NCBI GenBank assembly: GCA_029990175.1
Contig: JARKIP010000005.1
Span: 54,053,001 to 54,117,000, forward strand
DNA from: Petunia secreta
Taxonomy: Eukaryota > Streptophyta > Magnoliopsida > Solanales > Solanaceae
Direction: 5' to 3'
Length of the DNA: 64,000 bases
Shown: positions 56,007 to 64,000 of the stretch, one piece after another
Layout of the letters: every line of letters begins with the position of its first letter
Numbering within the stretch: position 1 is the stretch's first letter
Made by a program: the position numbers and the translations under genes
Notes under the pieces: generated by a model
Told to the model about the DNA's origin: nothing
Database searches by the model: none
Seen by the model: only the letters and a program-made list of their open reading frames with translations

Positions 56007-56690
56007 GTAAGGGGTTGATATGTTAACAAGAGAATAGATTATAATCTCTAGATAAAATAAGGGATAAACTTATCGCGTGTTTGAGACAATTAAGGTTAAA
56101 ATTAAATTTTCTTTCAACTAAAATGGAAAATAAAAGTTTATCAAAATTTATCTACTTTGAAAAAAATACATATTTATAATATAATAAGTATATAACATGT
56201 TTAGTTCAATAAATTAAACATATAAAAATAAAAATGTATCCATTAAATAATTCTATCACTATTTAATTCTGAAATAAGTTGTTCACAAATCAATTGACTC
56301 CTAAAAGTAAAATTAAGATTTAAATATTAAAGTTTTCAAATACAGCAATGTATCAACTTTTTGTTATAAATTAAAACGATAGGAGGTTTGCATTAGTGAC
56401 ACAAAGGAAGGCATTTATAAAATATAAAATAATAGAAACACCGCATGTTATTCATTTACATTCGTCAAGTACTAATGAATTCATATTACAATAATGCAAG
56501 AAAAATTCAAAAGTTTAATCTTTTCCCATGGCTCAAACCTCAATCTTTGCTGGTTTGATTTTTCTTTCTATAATTTATATTTACCACATGAGGGATAACT
56601 GGAAAATACAAATATTTTTAAAAAATATAAGAAAAGTATTAATCCCGGGCAACAAACTTGCCCGAAGCTCCTCTTCACTTTCCCAAGCCA
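56007..56690. other. Upstream region of the AG-peptide gene
   Basis: AT-rich promoter-distal DNA with no repeat or coding feature recognised. Confidence 0.5.
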
Positions 56691-56699
56691 AGTTCTGCA

Positions 56700-56709
56700 G
56701 ATATAAATA
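56700..56709 (+). promoter_or_regulatory. TATA box of the AG-peptide gene
   Basis: GATATAAATAGACC, 126 bp before the start codon, which fits transcription starting near 56735 and a 5' leader of about 100 bases. Confidence 0.7.
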
Positions 56710-56834
56710 GACCCCATGAAGGCATAAACTCCATAATCCCATAACTTCCTTCACTACTGTCTCTACATTTTCTTTTGAAGCTTAAGCATTTTCCTCACTC
56801 TTCTTTCAACTTCAGATTACTATTTACACTAAAC

Positions 56835-57017
56835 ATGGAGGCAATGAAGATGTTCGTTGTTGCAATCATGATGATGATAATGATCATCTCAGCCGTGAAG
56901 GGCGTCGCCGCCGTTGATGCTCCCGCTCCGGCACCAAGTCTCACTTCTGACGCAGCCATTTTTGTCCCTACATTCTTCGCTTCCTTAACCGCCCTTGCTT
57001 TTGCTCTTCTCTTTTAA
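56835..57017 (+). CDS. Arabinogalactan peptide (AG-peptide), GPI-anchored, AGP14-like
   Basis: A 60-residue precursor starting MEAMKMFVVAI. Residues 1-26 form a Met-rich hydrophobic signal peptide. The short mature part begins around VDAPAPAPSLTSD, with three Ala-Pro units (residues 29-34) whose prolines are normally hydroxylated and carry arabinogalactan. Residues about 42-60 (IFVPTFF to LLF) are the hydrophobic GPI-attachment signal. This is the full architecture and size of plant AG-peptides, and the start and the TFFAS-type tail resemble the AGP12/13/14 group. The product would sit on the outer plasma membrane or wall face. The frame is intact, with a TATA box upstream and an AATAAA-type signal near 57220. 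Orthology to a single AGP number is not proven. Confidence 0.9.
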   Translation: MEAMKMFVVAIMMMIMIISAVKGVAAVDAPAPAPSLTSDAAIFVPTFFASLTALAFALLF

Positions 57018-57468
57018 GCTATTTGAAGCTTGGTGGTATTTGGCTATTTGTCTAGATATCATGATTAATAATATGATGACCCCTTGTTTTTGTTGTTGGA
57101 GTTGTGACGTTGGTATATCTTCGTTAATCTATTTTTGTTTTTCAAAATGTTAGTAACATGCAATACTGGGTAATGTCATGGAAACTTAAGGAATGTAATG
57201 CAGTGGCTATTACGTACCAATAAATATCTTGACTCTTATGTAAGCATTGGCTTGTATCTTTCTTTTATCTAAATAGATAATTCTATCTTGTGTTTTGTTC
57301 ATTTCAAATACTAGAATTCTTTTTGGGTTAAAGAGTTCATTTTCCGAAATGAAAAAGAACTCCATGTATTCATAAATTTTTAGAGTATACCACCTTGAAG
57401 AGAATAGCTATTTGGAGTGGTGGGGTAATCTTTTAAAATTTCTTATGACAATAATTACAATGTAAAAC
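57018..57468. other. 3' untranslated region and downstream spacer of the AG-peptide gene
   Basis: Contains CCAATAAATATC near 57218-57230, a likely polyadenylation signal. Nothing else recognised before the Copia LTR. Confidence 0.5.
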
Positions 57469-58551
57469 TGTTAGAAGAAGAGCTGGAGAACCATATTAGT
57501 TTATGTTGAGCATCGGTTTTGAAGAATGACAAAAAAGAAGGACTCAGTAATTTCGGAGAAGAACCTAGTCCTTGAATAGAAGGGCACGACTGGTCGAAAA
57601 GATCTGAGGGTTGCAAATTGATCCACGCTCAATCTTACACCATTAATGGTGAAGGGCGGTCATCAAAGTATAATACCCGATGTGAGTCGGGGTCGATTTC
57701 CCAAGAGAACTAGCACGTCAAGTGAGAGAGTTGCAAATAGATATTCAAATGAGGTTTAGTATTGAGTCCTAGAAGTATGATTTGTTCTATGAAAACTATC
57801 ATTAATTCTAAAGTGTAAGCAATTAAACGAGTAAGTTGTTCGATATTACTAGACTAGGGGTGCAACCAATTAATAGTGATTTCCAACCAACTGGTGTCTT
57901 TACTTCACTTTCCCAACACAAGTATAATTATGGTCGAGCATTCCAATCGTGATCTCTAGAATCCTTCCGGCCTAGGAGAGATCTTTCACAACCCGCTCGT
58001 CAAAGCCTTAGTTGAATGCTTAAAGCATTACTCAATGACCCGAGGAAAGGAGACCTCTTCCGAGCGTAACTCCTTTTAGATGAGTTAGTCTATATGAATA
58101 GCCTATCAACTCAAATCCTCGCCAACTCCACTATTCTACACTAGTTAATCTCTTCCGAGTCTTTAACTAGCAATGTAGACAAGAAATCCCAAATATCATG
58201 GATTTTGGGATTTTGATGTTATTGTAATAAGGAGTTGGATAATTGTCACTTGTGTTATGGTTAGTGAAATAGAACAACACCCATTAATTTTCTATCACAA
58301 TAGCATAATTACACCCCTAGTTATGAATTTAGCTACTCATAACTAGGGTTTGAATCAAAGCAATCAACATGTAATGAAATGATGAATTGAAATCAAACAT
58401 AGATTTTGGATTGATATATCAATTAATAATCAAAGATACAAGTTTAGAAGCTTACAAGATGATGTTAAGTCTCCAACTTGGCTCACAAAATCGCCCAAAA
58501 TATAGAGTAAACTATCATCTAAGAGTTTTTGTAATAAAACCCTAACTTTCC

Positions 58552-58560
58552 TATTTATAC
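58552..58560 (-). promoter_or_regulatory. TATA box of solo LTR G
   Basis: GAGTATAAATAGG on the minus strand, about 55 bp from the nearest palindromic box. Confidence 0.7.
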
Positions 58561-58612
58561 TCCTAAGAAAAATTACACAAAAAAAAAAAAAAAATCTTCT
58601 TTCGTCCCATTT

Positions 58613-58835
58613 GTGCTGACCGCACAAATTCTTGAAAACTTGAAGTAGTTACTGCTTCATTTTGCATTTTTGTGTGGACCATTGTGCGCACAGCACAATA
58701 TTGTGCGGTCGCACAATGCTCTTTTAAGCTGTACATTCTCTTCCTCTTCATTTGTTTCATGTTGTGCGGAGCATTGTGCTGTGTTGCACAAATTTGTGCG
58801 GTCCACACAATATTGTGCGGCCCAGCACTTTGGCT
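58613..58835. repeat. TTGTGCGGTC palindromic box array in U3 of solo LTR G
   Basis: At least seven boxes around the inverted repeat TTGTGCGG(TC)GCACAA, for example at about 58614, 58683, 58702, 58763, 58793 and 58813. They are separated by 10-40 bp and located upstream of the TATA box. Confidence 0.85.
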
Positions 58836-59809
58836 TGACACTTGCTCCATTTCGCACGACTCCAACTTCGACCTTCTTTTGTGTTCTTTCCGCTCAGTTT
58901 CTGACCTCGAGCGTTTAAACTAAGTAGTACCTGGAATCACGCAACATTACATAAGAATTGGTCGTGAAATTAGCTGAAGAACACATAAAGTTCCTATAAA
59001 AGAAGGCTCAAAGTCGGTAAAATACTGACTTATCACAAATCCCTGCGGAACTAGGAGTAGTGGCGCGTGAATGAATATGCATCCTAATCAGACTAAAAGA
59101 GGCGGTGCCCAGGCTGTGTCTTCGAAGTACGAATAGGAGTTGGACTTCAACAAGGAAAAGAGTTACAAGGAATGTTGTCTTACCAAGGATTTCTTGTGAG
59201 ACTCAACTAGGGTTGTAAAGCCCATAAATACAAGTAGTTGATACAGCCGAAATCAGTTATTCACAAAGAGAGAGTTGAGAGCAAACAAAGGCGATCTAGC
59301 AACTTTCAGATGTGGGATAACTGAAGAAGACAACTGGTGGACTTGAGTAGATTGAGTCTAGATATTTTGTCTAGGTTCTTTGCTTTGTAAGTTGTCTTAT
59401 CTTGTGTGATCATTGTTTTACCTATGAGCTTATCCTAGAAGCAGTGTATTAGGTGAACTTTTGAGAGATTACTTTGTAAAGCTAAAGTTTAGCTTTGTTC
59501 AGTGATTAGGGTCTAGAGTGTAGCCCCTTGGTTACAGAGTCTTGTAATCAGAAACTTGCTCGTATTGTTAGTGTATTGTGTTTCAAAATCCCAGAGTGTG
59601 GGTCATGGTTTTTCTCCCTTGAGCAAGGAGTTTTCCACGTAAAAATCCTTGTGTTCCTTGTGTCTGTGATTGGCGTGTGTTGTGGTGTTTAGGTTGTGAA
59701 ACTGTAGAGTTCTTGACTCAGGAGAATCGAGTTCTTGAATCGAAAAATCGGTGGACAATATTCAACCCCCCTTTCTAGTGTCCTTAGGAGGTGCATAGAG
59801 TATAACAAG

Positions 59810-59821
59810 TGGTATCAGAGC
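59810..59821 (+). other. Primer-binding site of element H
   Basis: Perfect TGGTATCAGAGC, two bases after the LTR. Confidence 0.9.
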
Positions 59822-59865
59822 GGGTCTTATCTTGCTAGGTTAACACCTTGAGAAGGATTAGAACT

Positions 59866-61728
59866 ATGAGTGCACCACCTACCATCACTGAAGGACAGTC
59901 AGTTCAGAGGCCCCCACAGTTCAATGGGCAATACTATGCTTAGTGGAAGAATAGGATGGAAAACTATATATGTGCTGAAGATTACCAACTATGGCTTATA
60001 GTATCTGCAGGAAACTTGATTCCTACTAAAATAGTTGGTGAGGGAGCTCTTGCCAAACAAGAACCTAAGTTGAAAGAGGAGTTCAATGAGGCGGACTATA
60101 AGATGATTGAAAAGAATCACAAAGCCAAACGTCTGGTAATTTATGGTCTTGGTCCTGAGGAGTTTAACAGAGTATTATCTTACAAGACTGCCAAGAAAAT
60201 CTGGGATGCCTTGCAGGTCGCTCATGAAGGAACCATTGAAGTGAAGGACTCAAAGAGAAGAATGCTGAAAAGACAATTTGAGTTGTTCTCTATGGGAGAG
60301 AAGGAATCAATCCAGGATATGATGACCAGGTTGACCATTATTACTAATGAGATAAGATCACTGGATATAGAGTTGCTAGAAGTAGAGATTGTTGATAAAA
60401 TTCTAAATGTGCTACCTGAGGCTTGGGAACCCAAGATGACTGCTATCATTGAGTCTAAACCTCTAAGATCCATTAAACTTGAAGAACTGGTTGGTAGCCT
60501 GAAAACTCATGAGATGATAAAAGACTCAAAAGCTAAACCAGCTCTCAAGAAGGACAACACCCTTGCACTCGAAGCAACGGATAAAGCTGATGAGTATGTT
60601 GATATGCAATCAGTTAAAGTAGCAATAGTTAGTGCCTTGAGACAGAAGCTTAACTTAAGAAGGTTTAAAGGCTTTAAAAAGGGTGTCAAGGAAAACTCTG
60701 GAAGGAAGAACATAGTCGACAACCCTGACTACTCAGGATGCTTTAAGTGCTTCAAGAAGGATTATGCTATTATGGATTGTCCTATGTGGGAAGCAGAATG
60801 GATGAAAAAAAGAGCAACTAAGGAAAAGGAAAAGGAGACGTCGAAGGAGAATGACAAAGATAAAAAGAAGACAAGACGACCACCAAACTTCATAGCAGAA
60901 AGAAGGAAAAGAAAGGAAACTTTCTATGCTACATGGGGACCAACTGACAGTGAATCTGATCATGAAAAGGACTCTGGAGATGAATCACCACTAGCACTAA
61001 TGGGATTGACAGGCATCAGTTCTTATGAAGAAGACCCTCGGGAGTTCAGAGGAGGAAGAGATCCTTCAAAGCCACCTGTGTTCAACGGGACGAACTACAA
61101 GTGCTGGAAGAAACAGATGAAAAACTTCCTGCAAGCAACAGATTACAGTCTCTGGTTGATTGTCAAGAGAGGACCTCACGTTCCAGTAAAGAGAGCTGCG
61201 AACGAAGTTTTGGTGCCAAAGAAGGTAGAAGAACTAGATCCTCAAGATCTAGACTAGCTACAAGCAAATTCCAAAGCTGAATTATACCTGAAAAGAGGGC
61301 TGACTAATGATGTGTTGGCACGGATACTTGAATACAAGTCTGCTAAGGAAGTATGGGAAAAGCTGAAGGAGTTGTACACAGGTGTCGACCAAAAGAAGGA
61401 CTCTTCCCTTATGGCTACTGATGGAGCTGAAGCTGCTCATTCAGCAGAGGAGTGTCTATCTGATCTTAAAGAAAATCTACACACGTACTCTACTAAAAAT
61501 TTGATTCTAATCATAGCCACTTTAATTGAGGGTTATGAAAAAGAGAAAATTGAAAAAGATAAATTAACTGAAGAGTTAAGTGATCTCAGAACCAATCACA
61601 AGAGTCTTCAAGAACAAAATATTGAACTGGAAGAAATTAATGCCATCTTAAAAGGGCAGACTCTTGTGTCAAACTCTAAGATCACTAAACTAGAATTGAA
61701 ATCAGTTAAGAGAGAGTATAAATGGTAA
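59866..61728 (+). pseudogene. Element H gag with a second, partial gag N-terminus
   Basis: ATG at 59866 (MSAPPTITEGQSVQRPPQFN). A TAG at 59941 replaces one Trp of the YYAWWKNRM motif. DUF4219/UBN2-type gag follows (HKAKRLVIYGLG, IWDALQVAHEGT, LPEAWEPKMTAIIE), then a zinc knuckle CFKCFKKDYAIMDC whose His is Tyr. At about 61060-61370 a second gag start appears: PPVFNGTNYKCWKKQMKNFL, DYSLWLIV and YKSAKEVWEKLKELYTG. After it the usual SIRE coiled coil continues (DLKENLHTYSTKNL, KEKIEKDKLTEELSDL). A TAG at 61255-61257 interrupts the duplicate. The frame ends at 61728, with degenerate coil to about 61960. Confidence 0.85.
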
Positions 61729-61967
61729 GCAAGTAATAAGTGAAGTTCAAACCTTATTGAAAATGAACTTAAATGAGCTAATGAGATCCTGTATCAGGAA
61801 ACTGAAAAGAACAGGATTTTAAATCAAAAGGTTGAAAAATCTGAATTTGAGCTTACCAGATTAACAAAATGGAATAAATCATCTTAGGCAATGAACTGGG
61901 AAACAAGGGAAAAAAAGGACTGGGATTCAAGAAACCACTGCCTTCATATAATCCTAAGAGCAAGTAT

Positions 61968-64000
61968 GTGGGATTGCCTTGCAACATGTTGTGTACCTTT
62001 TGTGGTGAAACTGGACACTACAAACAAAGGTGCATGAATGCAAGCAAGGCAAAGGGCAAGAATAAAAGAAGTGTTCTACCTAAATGGGCTAGACAGGATT
62101 TGATTTATCCATTCTCTCATAAGAAGGGACCCAAGCTTGTCTGGGTTCTTAAAGCTAACCCTTAATCGGTTTTGCCGGCTGGAGTGAGAGAGAACAATCC
62201 AAGCTGGATTCTTGATAGCGGTTGTTCGAGGCATATGACAGGAGATAGAAGAAACTTTCTCTCACTCGCAGCATTTCAAGGAGGCTGTGTGGCCTTCGGA
62301 GGAGGCAAAAGTGGTCAAATTGTAGGAATTGGAAAAATTAGGAGAACTCTTAATCACGCAATGGAAAACGTTTACTATGTCGATGGTTTCAGACACAACC
62401 TGCTGAGTATTTCTCAACTGTGTGATAGAGAAAATGAAGTGAGTTTCTCCTCTGTGGGATGTATTGTGAAGAATCTACAGAGTGGAGAAATTGTCATGGA
62501 AGGAAAGAGGGTGAACAATATGTACAAAGCATCACTGAAATCACTGCCTGAAAACAACTTAACGTCCTTGAACGTGCAAGAAAGTGATTCTCAGCTATGG
62601 CACAAAAGAATGGGTCATTCAAGTCTCTCATAACTGAATAAGCTTGTATCTAAGGAACTGGTTCGTGGACTGCCTAACAAAAGATTTGAGAACATAAAAA
62701 TGTGTGATGCTTGTGTAAGGGGGAAGCATGTGAAATCATCCTTTAAGTCAAAGAAAGTGGTAAGTACATCAAAACCACTGGAATTGTTGCATATGGATCT
62801 GTGTGGACCTATGAGAGTCAGGAGTAGAGGAGGAAAGAGATTTGTGTTCGTAATTGTTGATGACTAATCTAGGTACACATGGACCTTGTTCTTGGCATCT
62901 AAAGATGAAGCCTTTGACAGCTTCAAAGACTGGGCTGGTGTTGTGCAGAAAAAGTTAAGCCTAGAACTTATCAGTATTAGATCTGATCATGGAACGGAGT
63001 TTGAAAACTCAAAATTCTCTGAGTATTGTGCAAAATACAACATTGATCATAGTTTCTTTGCACCAAGAACTCCACAGCAAAATGGAGTGGTTGAAAGGAA
63101 GAACAGGTATCTAGAGGATATGGCAAGGACTATGCTGTTGTCAAGTGGGCTTGCAAGAAACTTTTGGGCTGAAGCAATAAACAATGCATGCTATTTGCTA
63201 AACAGATGTTCCATCAGAGCTATTCTTGACAAGACCCCATATGAGCTACTCAGAGGAAGAAAACCAAATATTGCACATCTGAAATCCTTTGGTTGTAAAT
63301 GCTTTGTCCACAATAACGGAAAGGAACCACTGGGAAAATTTGATGCTAGAAGTGATGAGGCAATATTTCTTGGTTAGTCTACTCAAAGCAAAGCATACAA
63401 AGTGTTTAATAAAAGAACACAAACAGTGGAGGAAAGTATGCATGTGATATTTGATGAATCCGATAAGGCATTAGGAGAAACTGAGGTAGATGATCAAGCG
63501 ATTGGCCTCAGTCGAGAAGATGGTGCAGCTGACTCAGAAAACTCAGAAGACAAAGAACCATTAGGTGAGAATTCAACTTCACGAGAACAAGGAGTCAATA
63601 TGATAGTGGGAACATCAGATGAAGTCGATGATCCAGAAAGTCAGGAAGAACCTACCTAAAGTGATGCTGAAGGTTCTTCCCGTCATATTCAACCCAGGCC
63701 ATGGAAACATCAAAGTTCTCATCCATTGGAGAATGTTTTATCGGAACTAGATATTGGAATCATGACCAGGTCGGTATTGAAGAACTTCTGTGCATTCTTT
63801 GCATTCCTTTCATCTCTGGAACCAAAGAATGTAAAAGAAGCTCTAGAGGATCTCGATTGGATTCTAGCCATGCAAGATGAACTTCATCAGTTTGAGAGAA
63901 GCAAAGTGTGGCACCTGGTTCCTAAGCCGAAGGACAGATCAATAATTGGAACAAAATGGGTGTTCAAAAATAAACTGGATGAGCATGGTATAGTGACAAG
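61968..64000 (+). pseudogene. Element H pol: zinc knuckle, protease, integrase, start of reverse transcriptase
   Basis: One frame with several stops. Intact zinc knuckle CTFCGETGHYKQRC (about 61992-62033). TAA at 62163. Protease WILDSGCSRHMTG (62205-62243) with the Copia-type Asp-Ser-Gly. GAG-pre-integrase LWHKRMGHSSL (about 62600). TAA at 62631. Integrase with LELLHMDLCGPMRV, VIVDD followed by a TAA at about 62865, SIRSDHGTEFENSKF and TPQQNGVVERKN. TAG at 63375. An acidic linker ends in TAA at 63657. Reverse transcriptase starts at about 63850 (WILAMQDELHQFERSKVWHL, IGTKWVFKNKLDE) and is cut by the window end. Confidence 0.88.

Larger units (their letters stand above)
57619..59035 (-). mobile_element. 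Solo LTR G (Athila-like), inside the LTR of element H
   Basis: 1417 bp, TGATAAGTC...GGATCA on the minus strand, flanked by the perfect duplication CAAAT (57614-57618 and 59036-59040). TATA box at 58552-58560 (minus GTATAAATAG). Its 3' part has the phrase GGGAAATCGACCCCGACTC, like the end of Athila LTRs. No internal region, so it arose by LTR-LTR recombination. Confidence 0.88.
57469..59807 (+). repeat. 5' LTR of element H, interrupted by solo LTR G
   Basis: Starts about TGTTAGAAG (57469) and resumes after the CAAAT duplication at 59041. Its own length is about 915 bp. It has a TATA-like CCATAAATAC at about 59223 and ends GGTGCATAGAGTATAACA. Confidence 0.8.
57469..64000 (+). mobile_element. 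Element H: SIRE-type Copia retrotransposon, 5' part, runs off the window
   Basis: The 5' LTR (57469-59807) ends TATAACA and is followed by primer site TGGTATCAGAGC. The interior encodes gag, protease, integrase and the first part of reverse transcriptase, in the Copia order. Gag and the following coiled-coil region are typical of the SIRE/Maximus clade. At least six stops and some frameshifts interrupt the frame. The 3' end lies beyond 64000. Confidence 0.9.

Noticed and set aside
56528..56710. 60-codon frame just upstream of the AG-peptide gene
   Set aside because: It overlaps the TATA box of the real gene and has no domain.
1..64000. tRNA or rRNA genes
   Set aside because: I looked for cloverleaf-like A and B box patterns and rRNA segments and saw none. 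The tRNA-like matches are retrotransposon primer-binding sites.

Overview
This window looks like flowering-plant nuclear DNA. It carries nested plant LTR retrotransposons, plant-type L1 and RTE LINEs, a CACTA (En/Spm) transposon and a plant arabinogalactan-peptide gene. Nothing in it is bacterial or organellar. The repeat families remind me of Solanaceae, but that is recall and not proof. Well over 80 percent of the window is mobile DNA. The one convincing host gene is a 60-residue AG-peptide at 56835-57017.

Layout. 1-2006 is a reverse-strand piece of a Tekay-family LTR running off the left edge. About 3050-14073 is an old L1 LINE (+), split in ORF1 by a CACTA element (3928 to about 8040, minus-strand transposase with visible exons) and in ORF2 by a probable solo LTR (11865-13174). 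Element C (14278-19968, minus, TSD TCCTC) is a non-autonomous CRM-like retrotransposon whose only protein keeps a protease-like domain lacking the catalytic motif. About 20662-38957 is an RTE LINE (+) split by a Tekay chromovirus (20948-36879, TSD GAAAG). The 3' LTR of that Tekay copy is itself split by CRM-like element B (29290-36827, TSD GATTG). Element F (39393-45180, TSD ATAAG) is a complete non-autonomous Athila-like element with a cysteine-rich protein. Element D (47022-54674, minus, TSD TTTAG/TCTAG) is a nearly intact CRM-like retrotransposon related to B and evidently the autonomous relative of C. A MITE (about 55467-56006) lies upstream of the AG-peptide gene. Element H (57469 to the window end) is a SIRE-type Copia element with a partly duplicated gag. 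Its 5' LTR holds solo LTR G (57619-59035, TSD CAAAT).

How the parts relate. B, C and D share an LTR start (TGATGC), a polypurine tract (AAGAAGGGGAGGA) and a methionine-tRNA type primer site. Their pol reading frames, or a remnant in C, run into the LTR. C and D also share a leader and GC-rich box arrays, so C was probably mobilised by D-like proteins. Every large coding region carries stops or frameshifts, so no element here looks able to move on its own.

Main observations. (1) Four LTR families (C, D, F, G) carry clusters of short GC-rich inverted-repeat boxes about 55-130 bp upstream of their TATA boxes, and C and D repeat them in the RNA leader. (2) The 5' LTR of the Tekay element contains a copy of its own 3' LTR end plus 89 bp of downstream LINE sequence, a trace of post-insertion template-switch repair. 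(3) Element C keeps a protease fold with a lost active site behind an Asp/Tyr/Gly-rich region. All positions were read by eye, with no alignment or database search.
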